In this document: piece by piece, positions 44,225-54,700 of the stretch
Layout of the letters: every line of letters begins with the position of its first letter
How positions within the stretch are numbered: the first letter of the stretch is position 1
Source of the DNA: Granulosicoccus sp045110515
Lineage (GTDB): Bacteria > Pseudomonadota > Gammaproteobacteria > Granulosicoccales > Granulosicoccaceae
Direction: 5' to 3'
DNA: 64,000 nucleotides
Assembly: GCA_045110515.1 (NCBI GenBank)
Contig: JBGCGD010000014.1
Coordinates: 24,950-88,949, forward strand
Made by a program: the position numbers and the translations under genes
The notes under the pieces: model-generated
Database searches by the model: none
What the model saw: the letters and a program-made list of their open reading frames with translations, nothing else
What the model was told of the DNA's origin: nothing

Positions 44225-45394
44225 TTAGGAGAGGCCTGCTGCTTGACGCAAAGCGTCTGCACGGTCCGTCTTTTCCCACGTGAAATCCGGATGCTCACGC
44301 CCGAAATGGCCATAAGCTGCAGTCTGCTGATAGATAGGACGGATAAGGTCGAGCATTGTCACAATGCCATATGGGCGAAGATCAAAAACATCTCTAACGA
44401 TCTCTTCGATCCGGCGATCGTCTATTTTCCCAGTGCCAAATGTGTCCACGGTAATCGAAGTTGGTTCAGCAACACCGATGGCGTAGGAGACCTGTATTTC
44501 ACATTTGTCAGCCAGTTGCGCAGCAACAATATTCTTTGCTACATATCGGCCTGCATAGGCCGCTGAACGGTCAACTTTAGAGGGGTCTTTTCCGGAAAAG
44601 GCACCACCGCCGTGACGCGCCATACCACCGTAGGTATCAACAATAATTTTTCGGCCAGTCAAACCGCAATCACCCACAGGACCACCGATTTCAAAAATAC
44701 CGGTAGGGTTAATATGGATATTTTCCTGCGGGCAACCCGCGAGCCAGTCCGCAGGTAGCACGGGCTTGAGGATATGCTCCATAACGGCTTCGCGCAGATC
44801 TGCCAAGGCAATATCGGGATCGTGCTGAGTTGAAAGCACCAGTGCATCAATTCCAACTGGCTTGCCATCTTGATAGCGCAGTGTCACCTGGCTCTTGGCG
44901 TCGGGACGCAACCACGCCAACGTGCCATCACGACGAACTTTAGATTGCTGCTCAACCAATCGATGTGAGTATGTGATTGGCGCAGGCATCAAAACATCGG
45001 TTTCATTGTTCGCGTAGCCGAACATCAAACCCTGGTCACCCGCCCCCTGCTCTTCAGGAGCAGAGCGATCGACACCGGCTGCAATATGAGGTGACTGCTT
45101 TCCAATACCGTTCAGAACTGCGCAAGTATCTCCGTCAAAACCAACAGCTGAGCGGTTGTAGCCGATATCACACACCGTTTTTCGAACCAATGCTTCCAGA
45201 TCGACATAAGCTGAGGTAGTGATTTCCCCGGCAATAATGACCAGGCCCGTTTTGACCATGGTCTCGCATGCTACGCGAGCGCCTTTGTCTTCGGCCAGGA
45301 TCGCATCAAGTACGGCATCCGAGATTTGGTCTGCCATTTTATCGGGGTGACCTTCAGATACTGATTCAGAAGTAAAAATATAGTCTTGCGTCAT
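44225..45394 (-). CDS. metK: S-adenosylmethionine synthetase
   Basis: A 389-residue enzyme making SAM from methionine and ATP. Signatures: FTSESVSEGHPDKMADQISD, GAGDQGLMFGYA and GGGAFSGKDPSKVDRSAAY. Methylthiotransferases, LipA and the many methyltransferases in this window depend on its product. The first gene of metK-ahcY; the upstream ~155 bp to the divergent GST gene is AT-rich. Confidence 0.98.
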   Translation of the reverse strand: MTQDYIFTSESVSEGHPDKMADQISDAVLDAILAEDKGARVACETMVKTGLVIIAGEITTSAYVDLEALVRKTVCDIGYNRSAVGFDGDTCAVLNGIGKQSPHIAAGVDRSAPEEQGAGDQGLMFGYANNETDVLMPAPITYSHRLVEQQSKVRRDGTLAWLRPDAKSQVTLRYQDGKPVGIDALVLSTQHDPDIALADLREAVMEHILKPVLPADWLAGCPQENIHINPTGIFEIGGPVGDCGLTGRKIIVDTYGGMARHGGGAFSGKDPSKVDRSAAYAGRYVAKNIVAAQLADKCEIQVSYAIGVAEPTSITVDTFGTGKIDDRRIEEIVRDVFDLRPYGIVTMLDLIRPIYQQTAAYGHFGREHPDFTWEKTDRADALRQAAGLS

Positions 45395-45549
45395 TACATG
45401 CGTCTCAATTGGTTATCACCCCTATTGTACCTATAAACAAATAAAGATTTACTTATATCAGTGTTTCAATAACGATATTTTGTGTTCTATTAGCGCATTA
45501 CGGGCCATTTCGGTCGTCATGCGCATTACAGTCCAAGTTTTCACTGCTT

Positions 45550-46302
45550 GTGAAGGTGCGACGTATACTTACTGCACACCCAACCAACGTGGGAAACACG
45601 CCTGTGCGACTAAATGATCACCCGATTTCCCAACGCTGGCCAGCTCAGCATCCAGACAGAGTTCAGCTTTACTCATTCCCTACCCCCAACGGCGTGAAGG
45701 TCTCTATCGCGTTGGAAGAAATGCGGATTCCATATGAGGCTCACACCGTCAAAATTAGTGGTGACCAGCACACAGAAGAATTTCGTGCTCTCAACCCAAA
45801 TGGAAAGATTCCTGCCATCGTTGATCCACACGGCGCTGGGGGTGAACTGGTCACGCTGTGGGAATCTGGTGCGATCCTGTTATACCTTGCCGAGAAATCC
45901 GGCCAACTAATGCCAAAAAATCCTCAGGGTCGAGCCTCTACCATGCAGTGGTTAATGTTTCAGATGGGAGGCCTAGGTCCGATGTTCGGTCAGTATGGCT
46001 ACTTTTCAAAGTTTGCCGGCAAAGAGATTGAAGACCCTCGCCCCAAGGAACGATACGTATCAGAATCAAGGCGGCTACTGGGCGTGTTGGAAAAGCAACT
46101 CTCCAAGACCGCGTATGTGGCTGGTGACGAATATACGATAGCGGACATCGCTATTTTTCCTTGGCTGCGTGCGGCAAAAGATTTCTACAATGCAGGAGAC
46201 GATTTTCAGATGGCATCGTTTACTCATACAATGAGCTATTTGCAAACGTGCTTGGCAAGACCTGCAGTAACGCAAGGCTTGCAGGTCCCCCCAAGGGAAT
46301 AA
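45550..46302 (+). CDS. Glutathione S-transferase family protein (YfcG/YghU-like)
   Basis: A 250-residue protein with an N-terminal thioredoxin-like domain (VQLYSFPTPNGVKVSIALEEM, ALNPNGKIPAIVDP, LWESGAILLYLAEK) and a helical C-domain (WLMFQMGGLGPMFGQYGYF, YTIADIAIFPWL). The NGVKVSI and GPMFGQ motifs resemble the Nu-class disulfide-bond oxidoreductases YfcG/YghU. It starts with GTG; the N-terminal ~35 residues before the fold make the exact start uncertain. Confidence 0.88.
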   Translation: MKVRRILTAHPTNVGNTPVRLNDHPISQRWPAQHPDRVQLYSFPTPNGVKVSIALEEMRIPYEAHTVKISGDQHTEEFRALNPNGKIPAIVDPHGAGGELVTLWESGAILLYLAEKSGQLMPKNPQGRASTMQWLMFQMGGLGPMFGQYGYFSKFAGKEIEDPRPKERYVSESRRLLGVLEKQLSKTAYVAGDEYTIADIAIFPWLRAAKDFYNAGDDFQMASFTHTMSYLQTCLARPAVTQGLQVPPRE

Positions 46303-46461
46303 TGTCTGCATTGGCAAGACAATCCGTGGATTCAAGATCGCGATTTTTTCGTAAACGATGCATTGGCTACCATGACAAGGAACAGCGCAGTGCTGGAATT
46401 TAACGTCTCCTTACGTTTAGTAATAATTCCACTTCAATAAATATAAGCTCGGAGAAAGCCT

Positions 46462-47001
46462 GTGGCTAAATCACTACAAGATCAACTTCGTCAAGCTGGG
46501 TTAGCGAACCAGAAACAAGTTGTTAAAGCAAGAAAAGCGAAAAACACTAAAGAGAAGATGCAACGTAAGGGCGTCGTGGTTACCGATGAAGCCGCCGAGT
46601 TGGTTAAACAGCGGGAGGCTGAGAAATTAGCCAAAGACCGCGCTTTGAATGATGCGAAGAACAAAGCCGCCGAAGATCGAGCCATTCAAGCTCAAATACA
46701 ACAGATGGTAACGCTGAATGCCATTGAGGGGCACGGCGACATCGAGTATGGATTCGAATACAACGGAAGAATTAGAAATCTATACATCACTAATGAAATA
46801 CGCAAAGCACTCATTAACGGCATTCTTTCAATCGTTGGCACATCTAAAACCGAATCTATCGTCCCGAGGAAAGTCGCCCAAAAAATTGCTGAGAGAGATG
46901 CGAGTTGGGTGTTGTTGATGAACAACAAAAATGATGTTGAGAGCGCATCGACAGATGATGAATACGCAGGTTATGAAGTACCCGATGATCTGATGTGGTG
47001 A
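46462..47001 (+). CDS. DUF2058 family protein (YaiL-like)
   Basis: A 179-residue protein beginning MAKSLQDQLRQAGLANQKQ, with a highly charged Lys/Glu coiled-coil segment (residues ~20-75) and a globular C-part (YGFEYNGRIRNLYITNEIRKAL). This is the DUF2058/YaiL pattern, family function unknown, possibly nucleic-acid associated. It has a GTG start after CGGAGAAAGCCT. It converges on the GGDEF-EAL gene with 3 bp between stops. Confidence 0.85.
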   Translation: MAKSLQDQLRQAGLANQKQVVKARKAKNTKEKMQRKGVVVTDEAAELVKQREAEKLAKDRALNDAKNKAAEDRAIQAQIQQMVTLNAIEGHGDIEYGFEYNGRIRNLYITNEIRKALINGILSIVGTSKTESIVPRKVAQKIAERDASWVLLMNNKNDVESASTDDEYAGYEVPDDLMW

Positions 47002-47004
47002 ACT

Positions 47005-48795
47005 TTACTTTTTGGACCCCAGATAACGTTGGAATTTATCTTTGCATAAAGGCTTACTAAAGAAATAGCCTTGTATCACATCACATTTATAGTGATTTAA
47101 GAACTTCACCTGCTCTATTTTCTCAACACCCTCAGCTACCACTTTTTGTCCTAAGCTGTGGGCCATAGCGATAATTGCGATAGCTATGGAATTATCGTCT
47201 TCGTTCCCAGGGACTTCCATCAAAAAAGAACGATCGATTTTTAGTTCATCAATGGGAAATTTTTTCAGATAACTTAAAGACGAATAACCTGTACCAAAAT
47301 CATCCAGGGAAAAGGATACGCCCAGCTTTTTGATATCGTGAAGTAGACAGGCTAGCTGATCCACATTCCCCATTAGCATGCTTTCCGTAATTTCTAGTAC
47401 CAGCTTATTGGGATTCAACCCACTAGACTCCAGACAGGCAACAACCTTCGATTTAAAATCTGGCTCAAGAAATTGATTGGCAGAGACGTTTACTGACACC
47501 TTCAGTGATTCATATCCCATCGCATGCCATTCACTGGTGCGATGGCAGGCCTCACGCATTACCCAATCACCTATTGCCACAATCAACCCTGATTCTTCAG
47601 CGATAGGAATAAATTTTTCAGGTGAAATAAATCCGAAATCTGGGTGCCGCCAACGAATAAGGCACTCCATTCCCATCACCCTTTTTCGCCTGATATCAAT
47701 TTTAGGCTGATAGTGCAGTTCGAATTGATCATTCTCCAGAGCTGCTCTCAAATCCGTCGCCATTTTCATCAAAGCTCTGGAGTGTGCTTCCATTTCGTTG
47801 GAATAGTGCTGGTATCGGTCTCTTCCTCGTTTTTTCGCAAAGTCTTTAGCTGAACCGGCTCTTTTAAGAAGCGTCCCCACTTCTAAACCATCTTCTGGGA
47901 ACTCAGAGATGCCGATACTTGCCGTTAAATAGACATCTTCACCGTCAATAGAAATCGGCTTTTTAATTTCAGCCAATACTCTATCGGTGATGACCGTTGC
48001 GTCTGCAACACTGTTGACCCCATGAACCACGATAGAGAATTCGTCGCCACCTATTCTGGCCGTATCCTCAACGACGGTACTCGCGTCAACCCGACCGACA
48101 ACATCGCAACCTCTGACAATCGAATTAAGTCTATCGGCGACAATTTGCAGTATTTGGTCACCAAGATAAACGCCCAGAGATTCATTGACTTGCTGAAAAC
48201 GATCCAAACCAATGACCAGCAGAACCAGCGATTTGTCTTCTCGGTTAGCCTGATTGATACCTTTTCCAAGGTAATCAAGAAATGACCTACGGTTTGGCAG
48301 ACCGGTAAGACTATCGTAGAACGCCAACTGATCCTGATAAGCCTTCGCCGTCAGTGTATTCCTTACTCGCAGGGCAAGCTCACTAGGATCAACCGGTTTG
48401 GACAGAAAATCTGTGGCGCCGAGCTCAAGGGCTTTTAACTTGTTATCGGGATCTTCCGATGCAGTAAGAATAATAACGGGGAGATGTTCGTACTCATCAG
48501 TAAGTCGTACTCTCTCCAACACTTCAAAGCCATCGACTCCGGGCATATCCAGATCAAGCAGCAGCATGTCCGGGTTTTCACGTTGCAGGATATCGATCGC
48601 GGTGGTTGAATCCTGTACCGGAACGAAGTGCTTGTAACCAACTTCTTCAAGTAACGCCTGCACGATTTCGAGCATGACGGGTTCATCGTCGACCAGCATG
48701 ATGGTAGAGTTATTCAAGCGCACCTGACGCTGGTTACCGTTCACCTCCAAGGATTCGCTAGGATTTTCTTCAACTTTTAGCGCAGCATTATTCAT
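47005..48795 (-). CDS. REC-GGDEF-EAL response regulator
   Basis: A 596-residue soluble protein. Receiver: IMLVDDEPVML, phospho-acceptor D81 in LLLDLDMPG, and SKP. GGDEF domain ~155-320 with intact RIGGDEFSIV (249-253); the inhibitory RxxD upstream is VVED, so the I-site Arg is missing and the loop carries a short insertion. EAL domain ~340-590: MECLIRWRHP (ECL for EAL, Glu kept), VNVSANQF, LEITES, DDFGTGYSSLSYL, LKIDRSF, EGVE. Most phosphodiesterase residues are present. It begins 6 bp after the hybrid kinase, its likely phosphodonor, and is the last gene of the giant-protein locus. Confidence 0.93.
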   Translation of the reverse strand: MNNAALKVEENPSESLEVNGNQRQVRLNNSTIMLVDDEPVMLEIVQALLEEVGYKHFVPVQDSTTAIDILQRENPDMLLLDLDMPGVDGFEVLERVRLTDEYEHLPVIILTASEDPDNKLKALELGATDFLSKPVDPSELALRVRNTLTAKAYQDQLAFYDSLTGLPNRRSFLDYLGKGINQANREDKSLVLLVIGLDRFQQVNESLGVYLGDQILQIVADRLNSIVRGCDVVGRVDASTVVEDTARIGGDEFSIVVHGVNSVADATVITDRVLAEIKKPISIDGEDVYLTASIGISEFPEDGLEVGTLLKRAGSAKDFAKKRGRDRYQHYSNEMEAHSRALMKMATDLRAALENDQFELHYQPKIDIRRKRVMGMECLIRWRHPDFGFISPEKFIPIAEESGLIVAIGDWVMREACHRTSEWHAMGYESLKVSVNVSANQFLEPDFKSKVVACLESSGLNPNKLVLEITESMLMGNVDQLACLLHDIKKLGVSFSLDDFGTGYSSLSYLKKFPIDELKIDRSFLMEVPGNEDDNSIAIAIIAMAHSLGQKVVAEGVEKIEQVKFLNHYKCDVIQGYFFSKPLCKDKFQRYLGSKK

Positions 48796-48801
48796 CGTCG
48801 G

Positions 48802-51711
48802 TTACATCTCATCTATTTGCTGGATGCGGCTACTGAGTTGCTTTATGACACCGACGGTATGCTTTATAGAATCTACTTGCCTATCTTTCGCTTGATTTTC
48901 TAAATCTCTGGCAGGTTCCGTAAACGCATTAAATCCCAGAGAACCGCCCGATGCCTTTAACCAGTAACCAAACTTTTCGATTTCCTGATAATCCTTCCTG
49001 ACAACGGCTAAATCGATGACCTTACATTTTTCAGACAATTCACCGACAAATTTTCCGATGACTGGTTTTAATCGAGGCTGAGTCTGCAAAAGGCGAGAGC
49101 TTAAAATCTCCGGTATAGCATAGTCTTTTTGATGAGTTACATTAAGTACACGCGTTTCCGTTTCTTCGTCTTCACTTACACTAACTCGGTTATATATTGA
49201 CTTGATGGTCTCAATTGCATCTGGAATTTTTTCGTCATCCTGTTCCATTGCAAACTGCTCAAACAACCTTGCTGGCTCCACAAATTGATCGAAACCTACG
49301 CTGCCCGATGAACCCTTCAACCAATGACCCAGGCTTTTCAGTTCCGCATAGTTCCGATCAGCCCACGCATTATCGATAGCGGTTAACTGCTCACCCAGCC
49401 GCACAACAAATTTCTGTACTATTTCACGAAATTTGGGATTGGCTGCCACAAGACTGGACACTATTTTGTCACTGTCACAAGCTGATGAATCGTTCGCTGC
49501 CTTTTTTTCCAAAATAGGTAACTCATCAAGGTCGGTTTTAGACACTTGCTTTCCGTCCAGAAGCTCAGCCAAACGATTGATCAGACGGTCAATATTGACG
49601 GGTTTAGCCATGTATTCGCTATAGCCTGCGTTAAGGCATTTTTGTTCTGCCCCTACCATTGCATCTGCTGTCATAGCAATGACAGGCAATGTGTAGTTCC
49701 TTTCTCTCATCAGGCCTGCAGCCGTGTAGCCATCCATTGTTGGCATCTGAACATCCATCAAAACAATGTCTACCTTATTGGCCGCGAGCTGATCTAGCGC
49801 TACCTGGCCGTTTTCAGCCGTTATGACGTTTATGCCTACGTCTGCAAGGACAACCTGAAGTAACTCACGATTCTCGTCCCCATCATCGACGACCAAGATA
49901 GTAGAGTCTGGAAATTCCCAATGCGTAACTTCAGCTTTCGCTTGCTGCCATTGATTCGATAGTATCTCGTCAATACTGAGACGTTTAATACCCTTCAAAG
50001 GACCCGTGCTGACACTGGCAGTGAATTGGCTGCCTTTGCCAGTATCGCTTTTTACAATTATGTCCCCGCCCAAGGCTTCCGCAAAACGCTTACTGATCGT
50101 CAGACCTAGCCCGGTTCCACCAAATCGGCGAGTAATAGAGCTATCCGCTTGTGTAAACGGGTTGAAAACATCAACAGCCTGTTGTGGCGTCATGCCAATA
50201 CCAGTATCAATAATATCTATCGACAAGGATGAATCGTCACCGTGTTCGTGCAACCGCGTAACTACTTTAACTCCACCCGTTGAAGTGAACTTGATTGCGT
50301 TGCCGATAAGGTTAGTCACTATCTGTCTCAGCTTTCCTGCATCTGTAACAATGTACTCAGGCAGAGGCCCTTCAGGCTTAAAATCCAAGTAGATATTCTT
50401 TTCATCAGCCTTAACCTGCAAGATCTGAACAACTTCATGGATTATTTGATGTGCGGGAGTGTTTGTTTTCTCAATCTCAATTCGACCAGCCTCAACCTTA
50501 GACAGATCCAGAATGTCATTGATCAGGTTAAGCAGATGATTCCCGCTTGAGGAGATTGTATTGAGGTAACGGAAACTATCTTCACTATTTCTGTCGGATG
50601 CACGCTTAAGAACCTCTGAAAAGCCCAGAATGGCATTCATTGGAGTTCTGATTTCATGACTCATATTGGCAAGAAATTCACTTTTAAAGCGATTGGCCTG
50701 CTCCGCTTCTTCCTTGGAAATACGAAGTTCAATTTCTTTCTGTTCTAGCTCGGTAACATCATCAAAGCTAATCAGTACTCCAGCGGGTTTGGTACCGCCT
50801 GCCAAAATCGGCGAACAGTTAACCATGAAGGTTCGACTCTCTCCACCTTCAATTTTCATTCTGATCATATCGCCAGTACGTGCTAGCCCGTCTGCCAGTG
50901 TTTTAGACCATGGCACCTCTGAGATCTCCAGCTTTTGATCTTCCCTATCGAACCAGTCAAACTCGCTGACTTTTCGGCCTATCAGCGTATCCGACGATCC
51001 GTCAGTGAGCTTGGAAAAAGCAGAGTTAGCCAGTACGACATTTTCTTTTCCATCGAGCACTAGTAACCCTTCCGCCATTGTGTCGAAAGCCGATCTCACC
51101 CGATCTGGAACAGCTTGCGATGGGTCCAATTGTTTAAGCATTTTTCCTAAGTACAAATAAAAGAAAAGGAAACTGCTGAAGGAAATCACTCCAATTAATA
51201 TAAAAATAGGCTCGAGGAATCTGCCATACCATGTCTGTGGCATTAACTCTTCAAATCGGAGCTCCACCTGCCCCCAGACATTCGCCCCTTCGAAAATAGG
51301 CACTACAATTTGCGAATCAACCGAGTTTCCATCTTTCATATCTCGCCAGTTGTTAACGTGATCACTGATAACAGCAACCAGATTTCCATCTTTCTGCCGT
51401 ACACCTGCGGATAAAATCTCTTCATTCCTGTTGACAACAATCTCTAAATTCGCGTTCATACGACGAATGTCTGAAGACGTTATAAAGATGGAACTATTGA
51501 CTGCGATGGCTTCTGCCAGACGTGCATGAGCATCCCGTATAGCGCCATCTCTGTCCGGGACAATGCCTCCCATAGAAGCCAATAACAACAACGTCACCAC
51601 AATACTTGTGAGACCAAGGGCAATCCTTACACGCGCCGCGTTTCCTTTGAATAGACGCTCACGCACAATTTTCACCCGTCCTATGGGGTTGAAACACATC
51701 GGCCTATTCAT
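48802..51711 (-). CDS. Hybrid sensor histidine kinase with receiver and two Hpt modules
   Basis: A ~969-residue inner-membrane kinase. TM1 (~28-48), a periplasmic domain of ~130 residues, TM2 (~165-190), PAS (~200-320), HisKA with H352 in MSHEIRTPMNA, HATPase (NLIGNAIKFT, FGGTGLGLTISK), receiver with D653 in LMDVQMPTMDGY, then Hpt1 with H796 in LGHWLKGSSGSVGF and Hpt2 where the same motif reads FGYWLKASGGSLGF, so Tyr916 replaces His. The start ATGAATAG overlaps the giant gene's stop by 8 bp; the frame extends 11 codons further. Hpt1 probably relays phosphate to the REC-GGDEF-EAL protein downstream. Confidence 0.92.
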   Translation of the reverse strand: MNRPMCFNPIGRVKIVRERLFKGNAARVRIALGLTSIVVTLLLLASMGGIVPDRDGAIRDAHARLAEAIAVNSSIFITSSDIRRMNANLEIVVNRNEEILSAGVRQKDGNLVAVISDHVNNWRDMKDGNSVDSQIVVPIFEGANVWGQVELRFEELMPQTWYGRFLEPIFILIGVISFSSFLFFYLYLGKMLKQLDPSQAVPDRVRSAFDTMAEGLLVLDGKENVVLANSAFSKLTDGSSDTLIGRKVSEFDWFDREDQKLEISEVPWSKTLADGLARTGDMIRMKIEGGESRTFMVNCSPILAGGTKPAGVLISFDDVTELEQKEIELRISKEEAEQANRFKSEFLANMSHEIRTPMNAILGFSEVLKRASDRNSEDSFRYLNTISSSGNHLLNLINDILDLSKVEAGRIEIEKTNTPAHQIIHEVVQILQVKADEKNIYLDFKPEGPLPEYIVTDAGKLRQIVTNLIGNAIKFTSTGGVKVVTRLHEHGDDSSLSIDIIDTGIGMTPQQAVDVFNPFTQADSSITRRFGGTGLGLTISKRFAEALGGDIIVKSDTGKGSQFTASVSTGPLKGIKRLSIDEILSNQWQQAKAEVTHWEFPDSTILVVDDGDENRELLQVVLADVGINVITAENGQVALDQLAANKVDIVLMDVQMPTMDGYTAAGLMRERNYTLPVIAMTADAMVGAEQKCLNAGYSEYMAKPVNIDRLINRLAELLDGKQVSKTDLDELPILEKKAANDSSACDSDKIVSSLVAANPKFREIVQKFVVRLGEQLTAIDNAWADRNYAELKSLGHWLKGSSGSVGFDQFVEPARLFEQFAMEQDDEKIPDAIETIKSIYNRVSVSEDEETETRVLNVTHQKDYAIPEILSSRLLQTQPRLKPVIGKFVGELSEKCKVIDLAVVRKDYQEIEKFGYWLKASGGSLGFNAFTEPARDLENQAKDRQVDSIKHTVGVIKQLSSRIQQIDEM

Positions 51712-54700
51712 CAATGTCCACCCTTGATTGCTTAACGACATCATCCGCTTCTTTTTCTGTCACCATCGACTCGAGAGATTCATCATCGTCCGAATCGTCG
51801 TTGTGCAAGCTTCCAAGAACAGGTAAGGGATCAATAAACCGCCAAGCGGGCAAGGACGACAATGCACTACTAAGCAATATGCCGCTTCGGGCCAACCAGA
51901 TGACATATCCCACCGAGAGCCCAGCCGTAGCAGTCATACTACTGCCAATAATTTTGTCACTAGTGTTTGTTTCGGAATCCAACTCCTCACGTAGAGAATC
52001 CAGCCTGTAAACGAAAGACTCTGCGCCAATGTATTGCAGTGGATCCTCAAGAAGGTTCAGTTGTTCGGTTAATTCACTTTTTAATATATTGATCGCTGTG
52101 GGTTTGTATTCCGCTATACGAGTGATTTTGTCGTCGACGCTAGCCGTGTCGATGTCATCTCGAACTATTTGAAATTCACTAACTTCCTCTTCAAGTTCTA
52201 TATCTACAACGTCCTCAAACGCAGTCTTTACGTCTTGCGATTGTTCGACAATCTCAACAATTTCCTCAGAGGGTTCTTCTTCCCCCTCTTCATCCGCCGT
52301 TCCATCAGTTTCCGGCTCCTGTTCTTCGGCTGACTCCTCGGTTTGTTCAGAAACCTCTGGTTCCTCTTCTGTTACTTCATTCGTAACAACGTCCGGTAAT
52401 GCTGCCGCGGGCGGCTCAACATCCGGTGACAATGTTACGTTTATTTCTATTGTTTCAACTATTGGGCCGCTAGCATCCTCGTCCCCATCATCAATAAAGA
52501 CACTGACAGAGGCACCCTCTTTATTGTCTGGAGCGGGTATGAATTCGATGTTAGTAAGTGCCACGTTAACTTCTTCAACAGGCGCTGTTAGTGTCCAGAC
52601 GCCGGTGTCTGGACTATATGTGGCCCCATCGTTGCTGCTTAAGCTTCCGGAGTTAACATTAGCTAAAACCAGAGTCGCAGTGATGGTTTCGTCACTATCA
52701 ATATCGACTATATTAAAGGTTTTTAGCGGAACGCTTTCAGCACCCTCAACATAGTCCGTTGAGCCTTCTAGATCTGAAACGACTGGCGCGTCATTGACAG
52801 GTAATACTACCAACGATACGGTGCCTTCAACCTTTCGATTTTCTCCATCGTCAATCTCAACACGTATATTGGTGCCCTTATCGTTGTCAGGCTCAGGAAG
52901 GAAAACAATGTTTCCCAAAGCAACGTTGACGCGCTCTACCGTGTCGGTAATGGTCCAAATACCCGAACTTTCATCATATTCAGCACCGTCTTCTGCACTC
53001 AACCTCCCGGTGTCATTGCCTAACAATGTTAAATTGGCCGTTATTAATTCACCTGCATCTGCATCACTGACAACGATGTCAGCGATGGGTACAGCCAACT
53101 CTCCTTCTTCATACGTAGATGTACTCTCTAAATTGGTTGCAGTGGGTTGGTCATTTACAGGGTCAACGATTAACTGAACTGTGCCAGTAAGAGCATCTGA
53201 TATAGATGTGCTTAAATCGCGAATGCTTACCGAAATACTTGAATTTATATCGTTGTCGGCAGCTGGCATAAATATTACGTTGGCAAGTGCCGTGTTAACC
53301 TCTTTAACCGTACCCGTAAAATTCCAAACTCCTGTATCAACATCATAGCTTGCACCGTCATTGTCACTAAGTGCACCGGTGTTAGTATCTGATAGCACTA
53401 ACGTGGCAATGATTTTATCATCAGCATCGACATCACCCACTACGATGTTATCTATGTCGACCGTTAAGTCATCCTCGGTATAATTTGAAACACTGTTAAG
53501 GTTGGTTGCTACCGCAATGTCGTTTTCGGCAATGACATTCAGCGCTATCGTACCGCTTAACGCACTGCTACCATCCTCGTCACCATCATCAATCTCTACG
53601 GAAATACTGGTATTGAGGTCGTTATCAACAGCCGGATAGAACTGTAAATTTGACAACGCAGTGTTTACCATCTCTAGTGCGCCCGAGATTTCCCAAATTC
53701 CTGTAGCGCTGTTGTAACTAGCACCATCATTATCGCTAAGCCTTCCGCTTGTAACATCTGTCAATGTCAATGTGGCTTTTACGTCTTCATCGGTATCGAC
53801 ATCGCTAATGACAATATCCTCGATATCAACACTGGCATCACCTTCTGTATATTCGGCATTACTATCAAGGTTGGTGGCGGTCGGTGCATCGTTGACCGGG
53901 GTCACATTTAAAGAAATAGTACCGGTGAGTGGTCCGCTGCCATCTTCATCATCGTCGTCTATCACTACCGAGATACTGGCATCGACTTCATTATCAGTCA
54001 GCGGAACAAAGGTAAGATTAGCAAGCGCTGTATTCACGGCTGCGACACCACCAGTAATACTCCAAACTCCGCTACCGGCGTCGTAAGTAGCACCGTCATT
54101 GGAGCTTAAAGAGCCTGTATTGGCATTCGCAAGAGTTAATGTCGCTGATACGTTCTCATTCAAATCGACATCTGCAACAACGATATTGTCTATCGCGACG
54201 CTTGTATCACCTTCTGTGTAATCGGAAATACTATCAAGGTTAGTGGCGGTCGGTGTATCGTTGACCGGGGTCACATTTAAAGAAATAGTACCGGTGAGTG
54301 GTCCGCTGCCATCTTCATCATCGTCGTCTATCACTACCGAAATACTGGTATCGACTTCATTATCAATCAGCGGAACAAAGGTAAGATTAGCAAGCGCTGT
54401 ATTCACGGCTGCAACACCACCCGTAATACTCCAAACTCCGCTACCGGCGTCGTAAGTAGCACCGTCATTGGAGCTTAAAGAGCCTGTATTGGTATTCGCA
54501 AGAGTTAATGTCGCCGTAACGTTTTCATCTAAATCATTATCAGTAACTTCGATATCGTCAATCGCTACACTAACATCCCCTTCCGTGTAAGACGAAACAC
54601 TATCTAAACCGGTCGCACTTGGCGGAGTATTTGGGATTCTGTTGACTATTGAAATAGTGCCCGTGAGCGGGCCGCCATTGTCTTCATCACCATCATCAAT

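Noticed and set aside
48051..48285. Overlapping ORFs on both strands within the GGDEF gene
   Set aside because: Alternative frames of a well-supported gene; no independent coding signal.
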